A stretch of 41,449 nt of DNA from Pseudomonas frederiksbergensis. GTDB lineage: Bacteria; Pseudomonadota; Gammaproteobacteria; Pseudomonadales; Pseudomonadaceae. How positions within the stretch are numbered: the first letter of the stretch is position 1; each line of letters starts with the position of its first letter. Under the pieces are notes generated by a model. It was not told the origin of the DNA. It was given only the letters and a program-made list of their open reading frames with translations, and ran no database searches. Below are positions 1 to 7,152 of this stretch, piece after piece. The stretch is from positions 1 through 41,449 of the forward strand of contig NZ_JAAUOE010000042.1 in NCBI RefSeq assembly GCF_017114915.1, written 5' to 3'. A program made the position numbers and the translations under genes.

Positions 1-2
1 CA

Positions 3-64
3 TTCCCACGCAGAGCGTGGGAACGATCAGCACGCGGAGCGTGGGAACGATCAAGAACGATCAG
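3..64. repeat. Tandem 24-bp hairpin repeat (TTCCCACGC...GCGTGGGAA type)
   Basis: Positions 3-11 and 15-23 form a perfect 9-bp inverted repeat (TTCCCACGC/GCGTGGGAA). A 24-bp unit at 7-30 is repeated almost exactly at 31-54 (one internal change, CAGAGC to CGGAGC, and a last-base change), and a partial third copy (GAACGATCAG) follows at 55-64. This is a common intergenic repeat type in fluorescent pseudomonads. The rest of 65-231 shows no convincing gene. Confidence 0.75.
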
Positions 65-231
65 AAGACCGCGCCGGTGTTCCTTAAAGGGGCGCCCCGC
101 ACATCCATTGCTCCCATCTGTAACACCCGCCATTGCGGACCTCGCCCCTCACGGCATCACGCTGATGCACCGCAACACCTCTACTCCAAGGCCTGACGAT
201 TAATTCGCGCCTCCGCCTGGAAACGGGCACG

Positions 232-277
232 TTGATTGCTATATTTAATATCGTATACGAAATCCACAATACGATAT
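232..277 (+). promoter_or_regulatory. Promoter with TCGTATACGA operator upstream of the hydroxyproline uptake operon
   Basis: A perfect 10-bp palindrome TCGTATACGA lies at 251-260. A wider inverted repeat, ATATCGTA (248-255) and TACGATAT (270-277), overlaps it. A plausible sigma-70 promoter is TTGATT (232-237), 16-bp spacer, TATACG (254-259), so a protein on the palindrome would cover the -10 box and probably repress. The 16-bp string 248-263 recurs exactly at 6125-6140 before the DapA-family gene. GntR-family regulators of the FadR type often bind GTATAC-centred palindromes; assignment to that family is inference. Confidence 0.6.
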
Positions 278-307
278 CCAACAGCACTTCACATCAACGA
301 GGCCTCT

Positions 308-1126
308 ATGAAAACCCCCGCATTTGCCGTAGCCCTCAGCGCTGTTCTCAGTACCTCCTTTATCGCCACCGCCCAGGCCGACAAGCTCGACGACATCATC
401 GGTTCGGGCAAGCTGCGCTGCGCCGTGACCCTGGACTTCCCGCCCATGGGTTTCCGCGATGCCGGTAACAACCCGGCCGGGTTCGACGTGGATTACTGCC
501 GTGACCTGGCGAAAATCCTCGGGGTCGAGGCCGAAGTGGTCGAGACGCCGTTCCCGGACCGCATTCCGGCGCTGGTCTCCGGGCGGGCCGATGTGATCGT
601 CGCCTCCACTTCCGACACCCTAGAACGGGCCAAGACCGTGGGCCTCACAGTGCCCTACTTCGCCTTCCAGATGGTGGTGCTGACCCGCGACGACACTGGC
701 ATCAACAGCTTCGATGACCTCAAGGGCAAACCCGTGGGCAACACCAGCGGCACCTATGAAGCCATCGCTCTGGAGAAAGACGTGAAGAGCTGGGGCACTG
801 GCACCTTCCGCGCCTATCAGTCGCAGAACGACACCCTGCTGGCCGTCGCCCAAGGCCACATCGCTGCCACCGTGGTCACCAACACCGTGGCCGCCGCCAC
901 CCTCAAGTCGGGCAAATACAAAAACCTGAAAGTCGCCGGCAACGCGCCGTACGTGATCGACTACGTCTCCCTCGGTGCCAAGCGCAACGAGTATGGCCTG
1001 CTCAATTACCTCAACCTGTTCGTCAACCAACAGGTGCGCACCGGTCGTTACAAGGAACTGTTCGTCAAATGGGTCGGCACTGAAATCTCGCCGACCAACC
1101 TGACCGTGCCCCAGGTCTACTACTGA
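308..1126 (+). CDS. Amino-acid ABC transporter substrate-binding protein (family 3)
   Basis: Periplasmic binding protein of the polar amino-acid family, 272 residues. The ATG at 308 is preferred over an in-frame ATG at 236 because it directly precedes a typical Sec signal peptide (MKTPAFAVALSAV..., probable cleavage after AQA, residue 24) and the longer start would lie ahead of the operator. The mature part begins DKLDDIIGSGKLRCAV and runs into the family-3 pattern (FPPMGFRD, GFDVDYCRDLAKILG, DVIVASTSDTLERAKTV). It is first in an operon with two permeases (2908, 3584) and an ATPase (4227). The 3-hydroxyproline dehydratase gene starts 10 bp after its stop, so a hydroxyproline isomer is the likely ligand. 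That specificity is inferred from context, not from visible binding residues. Confidence 0.9.
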   Translation: MKTPAFAVALSAVLSTSFIATAQADKLDDIIGSGKLRCAVTLDFPPMGFRDAGNNPAGFDVDYCRDLAKILGVEAEVVETPFPDRIPALVSGRADVIVASTSDTLERAKTVGLTVPYFAFQMVVLTRDDTGINSFDDLKGKPVGNTSGTYEAIALEKDVKSWGTGTFRAYQSQNDTLLAVAQGHIAATVVTNTVAAATLKSGKYKNLKVAGNAPYVIDYVSLGAKRNEYGLLNYLNLFVNQQVRTGRYKELFVKWVGTEISPTNLTVPQVYY

Positions 1127-1136
1127 GGTATCCGGC

Positions 1137-2915
1137 ATGCCTAGGCCCACTTCTCTGACCGGTCGCAGTCTGGTCGCGGGCGCCGCCGAGGGCGCCCTGC
1201 TGTTCGCCGATATCGGGTTGAGTTTTTGGGGCGGGGTCGATCCGTTTAGCGGCGAGATCATTGACCGTCACCACCCGCTCAGCGGCGAATACCTGGCCGG
1301 CCGCGTGCTGGCCATTCCCAGCGGTCGCGGCTCGTGCACCGGCAGCAGCGTGTTGATGGAACTGATCAGCAACGGCCACGCACCGGCCGCATTGGTGCTG
1401 GCCGAACCCGATGAGATCCTGACCTTGGGCGTGCTCGTCGCGCAGACGATTTTCGAGCGTTCCCTGCCGGTGCTGTGCATCGGCCGGGAGGCCTTCGCCG
1501 CGTTGCGCGGCAAGGCTTTCGCTCGGGTCGATGGCGCCTCGGTAACCGTGTTCGAACACCTGCCGGGCGATGCCTGGCAGGCACTCGACAGCCCATTGCA
1601 AACGCAAGACCCAAGCGCCCCGCTCGAACTCACCGAACACGACCGGGCGTTACTCGACGGCCTGCAGGGCAAGGCCGCGCAAGTGGCCATGCAGATCGTC
1701 CTGCGCATGGCCGAATTGCAAGGTGCCCGCCGTCTGGTGGATGTCACCCAGGCGCACATCGACGGCTGCATCTACACGGGACCGGCGAGCCTGCGCTTTG
1801 CCGAACAACTGGTGCAATGGGGCGCAAAAGTGCGAGTGCCCACCACCCTCAATTCGATTTCCGTGGACCAGCGCCGCTGGCGCGAATTGGGCATCGACCC
1901 GGCGCTCGGCGAACCGGCCAGTGCCTTGGGCGATGCCTACATGGCGATGGGCGCGCAACTCAGTTTCACCTGCGCGCCCTACCTGCTCGACAGCGCACCG
2001 AAGGCGGGCGAACAGATCGTCTGGGCCGAATCCAACGCGGTGGTCTACGCCAACAGTGTGCTGGGTGCACGCACCCTGAAGTACCCGGACTACCTGGACA
2101 TCTGCATCGCCCTGACCGGCCGCGCCCCGTTGATCGGCTGCCACCTGGACGCACAACGCAAGGCCCGATTGCAGGTCGAAGTGCCCGCCCTGGGTGAACT
2201 GGACGACGCCTTCTACCCGCTGCTCGGTTACCACATCGGCGCGTTGGCGGGCAGCCGGATTCCACTGGTGCGCGGGTTGGAAAAGCACCAGCCGAGCCTG
2301 GACGACCTCAAGGCGTTCGGCGCGGCGTTTGCCACCACGTCCGCCGCCCCTTTGTTCCATATCGCCGGGATCACCCCGGAGGCCATCGACCCGTCACAAG
2401 TGCTGGATGTGGATGTAGCCCTACCCGTGGAAAAAATCCGTCTGAACGATCTATTGGTCAGTTGGCGCGAACTCAACAGCGCCCGCGACAGTCGGGTGGA
2501 TGTGGTCTCGCTGGGCAACCCGCATTTCTCCCTCAGCGAGTTCGCTCATCTGGCGCGACTGTGCCTCGGTCGGCACAAACACCCTGACGTGGTCCTCGCC
2601 ATTACCTGCGGCCGGGCCGTGCTGGAGCAGGCTCGCGAAGCCGGGCATATCGCCGTGATCGAAGCCTTCGGCGCGACCCTGGTCACCGATACCTGCTGGT
2701 GCATGCTCGGCGAACCGGTGATCCCGCCGGGTGCAACAACCTTGATGACCAACTCCGGCAAATACGCCCATTACGCACCCGGCCTGGTGGGTCGCCAGGT
2801 GCATTTCGCCAGCCTCGCCGAATGCGTCGACACCGCTTGCAGTGCCACGGCCAGCGGTCGTCTGCCGGCCTGGCTGAACACTGCCCCCCCTCTGGAGACG
2901 CTCGCGCATGTTTGA
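1137..2915 (+). CDS. lhpI: Fused aconitase X, probable cis-3-hydroxy-L-proline dehydratase
   Basis: A 592-residue protein joining the small swivel domain (DUF126-like, about residues 5-145, with PSGRGSCTGS at 61-70) and the large aconitase-X catalytic domain (DUF521-like, about 165-580). Family knowledge: bacterial AcnX/LhpI dehydrates cis-3-hydroxy-L-proline to delta1-pyrroline-2-carboxylate with a mononuclear iron held by one Glu and two Cys. Candidate ligands visible here are Glu298 in WAESNAV and cysteines in FTCAP (279) and DTCWC (520, 522); I cannot assign them exactly. A GAGG ribosome site lies 8 bases before ATG. Its last 8 bases overlap the permease start at 2908, implying translational coupling. 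Sitting inside a transporter operon, it probably acts on the imported substrate, and its product is the substrate of the reductase at 10491-11498. Confidence 0.88.
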   Translation: MPRPTSLTGRSLVAGAAEGALLFADIGLSFWGGVDPFSGEIIDRHHPLSGEYLAGRVLAIPSGRGSCTGSSVLMELISNGHAPAALVLAEPDEILTLGVLVAQTIFERSLPVLCIGREAFAALRGKAFARVDGASVTVFEHLPGDAWQALDSPLQTQDPSAPLELTEHDRALLDGLQGKAAQVAMQIVLRMAELQGARRLVDVTQAHIDGCIYTGPASLRFAEQLVQWGAKVRVPTTLNSISVDQRRWRELGIDPALGEPASALGDAYMAMGAQLSFTCAPYLLDSAPKAGEQIVWAESNAVVYANSVLGARTLKYPDYLDICIALTGRAPLIGCHLDAQRKARLQVEVPALGELDDAFYPLLGYHIGALAGSRIPLVRGLEKHQPSLDDLKAFGAAFATTSAAPLFHIAGITPEAIDPSQVLDVDVALPVEKIRLNDLLVSWRELNSARDSRVDVVSLGNPHFSLSEFAHLARLCLGRHKHPDVVLAITCGRAVLEQAREAGHIAVIEAFGATLVTDTCWCMLGEPVIPPGATTLMTNSGKYAHYAPGLVGRQVHFASLAECVDTACSATASGRLPAWLNTAPPLETLAHV

Positions 2916-3573
2916 TTACACCTTCCAATGGCGCGCCACCCTGCGCGCCCTGCCGGACATGCTCGCCGGCGCCTGGGTCACTTTCGAGACCGCCGCGCTG
3001 TCGATGATTTTCGGCGTGCTGATCGCCCTGGCCCTGACGGTGATGCGCGAAAACAAAAACCCGCTGCTGCGTGGCATCGGCAACGGCTGGGTATCGATTG
3101 CGCGCAACACGCCATCGCTGTTCCAGATCTACGTCCTCTACTTCGGCCTCGGCTCGCTGGGCTTGCACGTCAGCTCATGGTTCGCCCTGCTGGCCGGGAT
3201 CACCTTCAACAATGCCGGGTACCTGGCGGAGAACTTTCGCGGCGGCCTCAAGGCCGTCCCCGACACGCAAGTGCGCGCCGCGCGTTCGCTGGGCATGAGT
3301 GCCTTCCAGGCCTACCGCATGATCATCGTCCCGCAGCTGTTGCGGATCGTCTTCTACCCGCTGACCAATCAGATGGTCTGGGCGGTGCTGATGACGTCGC
3401 TGGGGGTGATCGTCGGGCTGAACAATGACCTGACGGGGGTGACCCAGGACTACAACGTCAAAACGTTCCGCACCTTCGAGTACTTCGCCATCGCCGCGGC
3501 GCTGTATTACCTGATTGCCAAGGCGATCGTCGCGTCAGCCCGGCTGATGGCCTGGCGGTTGTTCCGTTACTGA
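2908..3573 (+). CDS. Amino-acid ABC transporter permease (HisM/GlnP family), first subunit
   Basis: Inner-membrane permease of 221 residues, normal for polar amino-acid permeases. Hydrophobic segments are visible at about 20-45, 60-85, 90-115, 150-175 and 185-210. The cytoplasmic EAA loop that contacts the ATPase is present as ENFRGGLKAVP...QVRAARSLGMS (about 107-132). The start codon lies inside the end of the dehydratase gene (8-bp overlap) with GGAG about 10 bases upstream. Paired with the second permease from 3584 and the ATPase from 4227, it would form the channel for the binding protein at 308. Confidence 0.92.
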   Translation: MFDYTFQWRATLRALPDMLAGAWVTFETAALSMIFGVLIALALTVMRENKNPLLRGIGNGWVSIARNTPSLFQIYVLYFGLGSLGLHVSSWFALLAGITFNNAGYLAENFRGGLKAVPDTQVRAARSLGMSAFQAYRMIIVPQLLRIVFYPLTNQMVWAVLMTSLGVIVGLNNDLTGVTQDYNVKTFRTFEYFAIAAALYYLIAKAIVASARLMAWRLFRY

Positions 3574-3583
3574 GGGCTTGACC

Positions 3584-4234
3584 ATGTTTTCCACCAGTTT
3601 TTCCTGGAATGATCTGCTGTTCCTGCTCGACGGCGCCTGGGTCACCCTGCAACTGACGTTCTGGTCGATCATCCTCGGCTCCGTCGCCGGGCTGTTGTTT
3701 GGCCTGCTGCGGGCGCTGTTGCCACGGGCCAGTCTGCCCCTGGCCTGGGTGCTGGACGTGTTTCGCAGCGTGCCGCTGTTGATCCAGTTCGTGCTGTTCA
3801 ACTCACTCAAAAGCATCGTCGGCTTGAACCTCAGCGCCTTCAGCGTCGGCTGCATTGTGCTGGGGGTCTACACCGCCGCGTACTTCACCGAGATCGTGCG
3901 CAGCGGCGTGCTGTCGGTGCCGTTCACCCTGCGGCGGGCCAGTCGTTCGCTGGGCCTGAGTTTTTTGCAGGACCTGCGCTGGATCGTCCTGCCGATGGCC
4001 ACCCGCGTGGCCTTCCCCGGCTGGCTGAACCTGGTGCTCGGGGTGATGAAAGACACCGCGCTGGTGATGTGGATCGGCATCGTCGAACTGCTGCGCGCCT
4101 CGCAAACCATCGTCACCCGCATTCAGGAACCGTTGCTGGTGCTGTGCGTCGCGGGCCTTATCTATTACGTCATGAGCCTGGTGGTTGCACGCCTGGGCGC
4201 TCGTCTGGAAAGAAGGTGGCAAGAAAATGATTGA
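3584..4234 (+). CDS. Amino-acid ABC transporter permease, second subunit
   Basis: Membrane permease of 216 residues from the ATG at 3584. A TTG two codons upstream (3578) is in frame, but GAGGG at 3572-3576 is better spaced for the ATG. Hydrophobic helices and the EAA loop (EIVRSGVLSVPFTLRRASRSLGLS) identify it as the partner of the preceding permease. The 3' end overlaps the ATPase gene by 8 bp in the arrangement AAAATGATTGA, so the two are probably translationally coupled. Confidence 0.92.
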   Translation: MFSTSFSWNDLLFLLDGAWVTLQLTFWSIILGSVAGLLFGLLRALLPRASLPLAWVLDVFRSVPLLIQFVLFNSLKSIVGLNLSAFSVGCIVLGVYTAAYFTEIVRSGVLSVPFTLRRASRSLGLSFLQDLRWIVLPMATRVAFPGWLNLVLGVMKDTALVMWIGIVELLRASQTIVTRIQEPLLVLCVAGLIYYVMSLVVARLGARLERRWQEND

Positions 4235-4949
4235 GATCGACAACGTACATAAATCCTTCGGCGATCTGGCCGTGGTCAAGGGTGTCAGCCTGACGGTGGA
4301 CAAGGGCGAAGTGGTGTCGATCATCGGCGGCTCGGGCTCCGGCAAATCGACCCTGCTGATGTGCATCAACGGCCTGGAACCGATCCAGAAAGGCAACATC
4401 CGCGTCGACGGCGTCGAGGTTCATCACCGCGCCACCGACCTCAACCGCCTGCGGCAGAAAATCGGCATCGTGTTCCAGCAATGGAATGCCTTCCCACACC
4501 TGACCGTGCTGGAAAACGTGATGCTGGCGCCGCGCAAAGTGCTGGGCAAAAGCAAGGCCGAAGCTGAAGAGCTGGCGGTGCAACAGCTGACCCACGTGGG
4601 CCTTGGCGACAAGCTCAAGACCTTCCCCGGCAAGTTGTCCGGAGGCCAGCAGCAACGCATGGCCATCGCCCGCGCCCTGGCCATGTCGCCGGACTACATG
4701 CTGTTCGACGAAGCCACCTCGGCCCTCGACCCGCAACTGGTGGGCGAGGTGCTGGACACCATGCGCATGCTCGCCGAAGACGGCATGACCATGGTGCTGG
4801 TGACCCACGAAATCCGCTTTGCCCGCGACGTGTCCGACCGCGTGGCGTTCTTTCGCAATGGGCTGGTGCATGAGATTGGCTCGCCGGATCAGGTGATTGG
4901 CAATCCGGTGCATGCGGAAACGGCGGCGTTTCTTAAATCAGTGAAATAA
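4227..4949 (+). CDS. Amino-acid ABC transporter ATP-binding protein
   Basis: A 240-residue cytoplasmic ATPase of the GlnQ/HisP type. Visible motifs: Walker A GGSGSGKST (about 33-41), Q-loop in FQQWNAFPHL, signature LSGGQQQR, Walker B MLFDEATSALDP and switch histidine in VLVTHE. The ATG at 4227 gives the canonical start MIEIDNVHKSFG; an upstream in-frame ATG at 4185 would lie well inside the permease gene and is rejected. It energises the importer encoded from 308 and closes the transporter part of the operon; a single REP element separates it from the racemase-family gene. Confidence 0.93.
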   Translation: MIEIDNVHKSFGDLAVVKGVSLTVDKGEVVSIIGGSGSGKSTLLMCINGLEPIQKGNIRVDGVEVHHRATDLNRLRQKIGIVFQQWNAFPHLTVLENVMLAPRKVLGKSKAEAEELAVQQLTHVGLGDKLKTFPGKLSGGQQQRMAIARALAMSPDYMLFDEATSALDPQLVGEVLDTMRMLAEDGMTMVLVTHEIRFARDVSDRVAFFRNGLVHEIGSPDQVIGNPVHAETAAFLKSVK

Positions 4950-4954
4950 CGACT

Positions 4955-4994
4955 GGCCCCTCAATGTAGGAGCGAGCTTGCTCGCGAAGGGGCC
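4955..4994. repeat. Single REP element
   Basis: A lone REP (TGTAGGAGCGAGCTTGCTCGCGAAGG) with its GAGCGAG/CTCGC hairpin, enclosed by an outer GGCCCC (4955-4960) / GGGGCC (4989-4994) stem. It may stabilise the upstream transporter mRNA 3' end or lower expression of the following gene. Confidence 0.8.
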
Positions 4995-5020
4995 CTGACA
5001 GACAAAACAAGGAGCAGGCA

Positions 5021-6049
5021 ATGCGCTCATCGAAAGTCATTCATGTGGTCAGCTGCCACGCCGAAGGCGAAGTCGGCGATGTGATCGTCGGCGGTGTCGC
5101 CCCACCGCCCGGCACCACCGTTTGGGAGCAATCGCGCTGGATCGCCAAGGACGGAACCCTGCGCAATTTCGTCCTCAACGAACCCCGCGGCGGCGTGTTC
5201 CGCCACATCAACCTGCTGGTGCCGGCCAAAGACCCTCGGGCGCAAATGGCCTGGATCATCATGGAACCGGCCGACACGCCACCGATGTCCGGCTCCAACT
5301 CGCTGTGCGTCGCCACGGTGCTGCTCGACAGCGGCATCTTGCCGATGACCGAACCGCAAACCCGGCTGGTGCTCGAAGCGCCCGGCGGGTTGATCGAGGC
5401 CGTAGCCGATTGCCGTGACGGCAAGGTCGAACGGGTGGAAATCAAGAACGTGCCCTCCTTCGCTGACCGCCTCGACGCCTGGATCGAAGTCGAAGGCCTC
5501 GGCTCATTGCAGGTCGACACCGCGTACGGCGGTGACAGTTTTGTGATCGCCGACGCCGAACGCCTGGGCTTTTCCATACGTCCTGATGAAGCTGCCGACC
5601 TGGTGGCGGTCGGGTTGAACATCACTCGCGCGGCCAATGAACAGTTGGGCTTCGTCCATCCGCTGAACCCTGAGTGGTCGCACATTTCCTTCTGCCAGAT
5701 TGCCGCGCCCATTGTCGTTGAAAACGGCATCGCCACCGGCAGGAACGCGGTGGTGATTCAACCCGGCAAGATCGACCGTTCCCCCACCGGCACTGGCTGT
5801 TCGGCGCGTATGGCAGTGTTGCAAGCCAAGGGCTTGATGCAGGTGGGCGAACGTTTTATCGGCCGTTCGATCCTCGGTTCCGAGTTCCATTGCCGCATCG
5901 ATTCGATGACCGAAGTGGCCGGCCGCCCGGCGATCTACCCGTGCATTTCCGGCCGGGCCTGGATCACCGGCACCCACCAATTGCTGCTCGACCCCAGCGA
6001 TCCCTGGCCACAGGGCTATCGCCTGTCAGACACCTGGCCAGGTGCCTGA
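5021..6049 (+). CDS. Proline racemase superfamily enzyme, Ser/Cys active-site type (hydroxyproline epimerase or 3-hydroxyproline dehydratase)
   Basis: 342 residues, the usual length of proline racemase, 4-hydroxyproline 2-epimerase and trans-3-hydroxy-L-proline dehydratase. These enzymes use two thiol acid/base residues. Here the first, normally in MCGH, is Ser90 (MSGSNSLC, 89-96), while the second is kept as Cys260 (DRSPTGTGCSARMA). Superfamily members with a replaced first Cys include epimerases and dehydratases, so true proline racemase is unlikely and the choice between 3-Hyp dehydration and Hyp epimerisation stays open. The adjacent pyrroline-2-carboxylate-forming dehydratase and the DapA-family gene fit either job. 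AAGGAG sits 8 bases before the ATG. It follows the transporter genes in the same direction after a REP. Confidence 0.85.
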   Translation: MRSSKVIHVVSCHAEGEVGDVIVGGVAPPPGTTVWEQSRWIAKDGTLRNFVLNEPRGGVFRHINLLVPAKDPRAQMAWIIMEPADTPPMSGSNSLCVATVLLDSGILPMTEPQTRLVLEAPGGLIEAVADCRDGKVERVEIKNVPSFADRLDAWIEVEGLGSLQVDTAYGGDSFVIADAERLGFSIRPDEAADLVAVGLNITRAANEQLGFVHPLNPEWSHISFCQIAAPIVVENGIATGRNAVVIQPGKIDRSPTGTGCSARMAVLQAKGLMQVGERFIGRSILGSEFHCRIDSMTEVAGRPAIYPCISGRAWITGTHQLLLDPSDPWPQGYRLSDTWPGA

Positions 6050-6124
6050 AACTCCCCCAGACCAACGGCAACCCAAAACCCCTGATTGATTGAAAAAACC
6101 ACTGGCCGAGTATCGGCATTTAAA

Positions 6125-6140
6125 ATATCGTATACGAAAT
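6125..6140 (+). promoter_or_regulatory. Second TCGTATACGA operator, upstream of the DapA-family gene
   Basis: ATATCGTATACGAAAT is identical over 16 bases to positions 248-263. The palindrome itself is 6128-6137, 26 bp ahead of the start codon. Its presence before both forward transcription units of the hydroxyproline region implies one shared regulator, probably responding to the substrate. No such regulator gene is in this part of the window. Confidence 0.6.
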
Positions 6141-6163
6141 ACAAAAACGAACCGGAGGCAACA

Positions 6164-7081
6164 ATGAGCAAGCGCATTAACTGGAGTGGCGTCTTCCCCG
6201 CGGTGACCACTCAATTCAACGATGACTTCTCCATCAACCTGGAAAAAACCCATCAGGTGATTTCCAACGTGATCCGTGACGGCGTATCGGGCCTGGTGGT
6301 GTGTGGTTCGGTGGGGGAAAACACCTCATTGACCGCCGAAGAAAAAATCGCCGTGACCGAAGTTGCGGTCGACGCTTCCCGCGGCCGCGTGCCGGTGATT
6401 TGCGGTGTGGCTGAATTCACCAGCGTGCAAGCGGCCAAGGTGGCCAACGCGGTGCGCAGGGTTGGTGTCGACGGCGTGATGCTGATGCCGGCGCTGGTTT
6501 ACGGCTCCAAGCCGTTCGAGACCGCCGAGCACTACCGCTACGTGGCGAAGAACGCCGACGTACCGCTGATGGTTTACAACAACCCGCCGATCTACAAAAA
6601 CGATGTCACCCCGGACATCCTGATTTCCCTGGCCGACTGCGACAACGTGGTGTGCTTCAAGGATTCCTCTGGCGATACCCGCCGTTTCATCGACGTGCGC
6701 AATGAAGTCGGCGACCGTTTCGTGCTGTTCGCAGGTTTGGATGACGTGGTGCTGGAAAGCATCGCGGTGGGTGCTGAAGGCTGGGTGTCGGGCATGTCCA
6801 ACGTATTCCCGAAAGAAGGCGAGACCATCTTCCGCCTGGCCAAGGCCGGTCGCTTCGCCGAAGCCATGCCGATCTACGAATGGCTGATGCCGATCCTGCA
6901 CCTCGATGCCCGTGCCGACCTGGTGCAGTGCATCAAGCTCTGCGAAGCCATCGCCGGTCGCGGCAGCGCCCTGACCCGTCCGCCACGCCTGGCACTGCCG
7001 CAAGCGGATCGGGAGTTCGTCGAGCAGATCATGGCCAAGGCCATGGCCAATCGTCCGGAGTTGCCGGACGTCGGTCTCTGA
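6164..7081 (+). CDS. DapA/NAL-family lyase, probable delta1-pyrroline-4-hydroxy-2-carboxylate deaminase
   Basis: 305-residue TIM-barrel protein of the dihydrodipicolinate synthase family. The Schiff-base lysine is Lys166 (VVCFKDSSGD), with Tyr138 in MVYNNPP and the carboxylate-binding loop CGSVGEN at 47-53. Family members in hydroxyproline loci deaminate delta1-pyrroline-4-hydroxy-2-carboxylate to 2-oxoglutarate semialdehyde. That fits the aldehyde dehydrogenase gene at 8688, which would oxidise the product. The ATG at 6164 is chosen for its strong GGAGG site; an in-frame ATG at 6086 lies upstream of the operator and is rejected. Ordinary lysine biosynthesis (DapA proper) is less likely given the neighbours and the GSVGE variant. 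The deaminase assignment is inference from context. Confidence 0.85.
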   Translation: MSKRINWSGVFPAVTTQFNDDFSINLEKTHQVISNVIRDGVSGLVVCGSVGENTSLTAEEKIAVTEVAVDASRGRVPVICGVAEFTSVQAAKVANAVRRVGVDGVMLMPALVYGSKPFETAEHYRYVAKNADVPLMVYNNPPIYKNDVTPDILISLADCDNVVCFKDSSGDTRRFIDVRNEVGDRFVLFAGLDDVVLESIAVGAEGWVSGMSNVFPKEGETIFRLAKAGRFAEAMPIYEWLMPILHLDARADLVQCIKLCEAIAGRGSALTRPPRLALPQADREFVEQIMAKAMANRPELPDVGL

Positions 7082-7087
7082 GTGATT

Positions 7088-7129
7088 GCCGGGCGGATCC
7101 TTGCGGGTCCGGCCCGGCTACCTGTTTTT
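7088..7129 (+). terminator. Hairpin plus short T-run between the DapA-family gene and the MFS gene
   Basis: GCCGGGCGGATCC (7088-7100) and GGGTCCGGCCCGGC (7105-7118) pair with one bulge and one mismatch around a TTGC loop. T5 at 7125-7129 follows after six bases. Lying between two same-strand genes, it may act as a partial terminator that sets carrier expression below the enzyme. The T-run is short and set back, so full termination is doubtful. Confidence 0.45.
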
Positions 7130-7152
7130 GCGCCTCTACAGGAAACGTCAGC

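Noticed and set aside
84..287. Minus-strand frame of 67 codons at the left edge
   Set aside because: Composition is not protein-like (runs of Arg), it covers the probable promoter and operator of the first operon, and no ribosome site was seen.
6164..7081. DapA-family gene as lysine-biosynthetic dapA
   Set aside because: The loop is GSVGE instead of the usual GTTGE and the neighbours are hydroxyproline catabolic genes under a shared operator.
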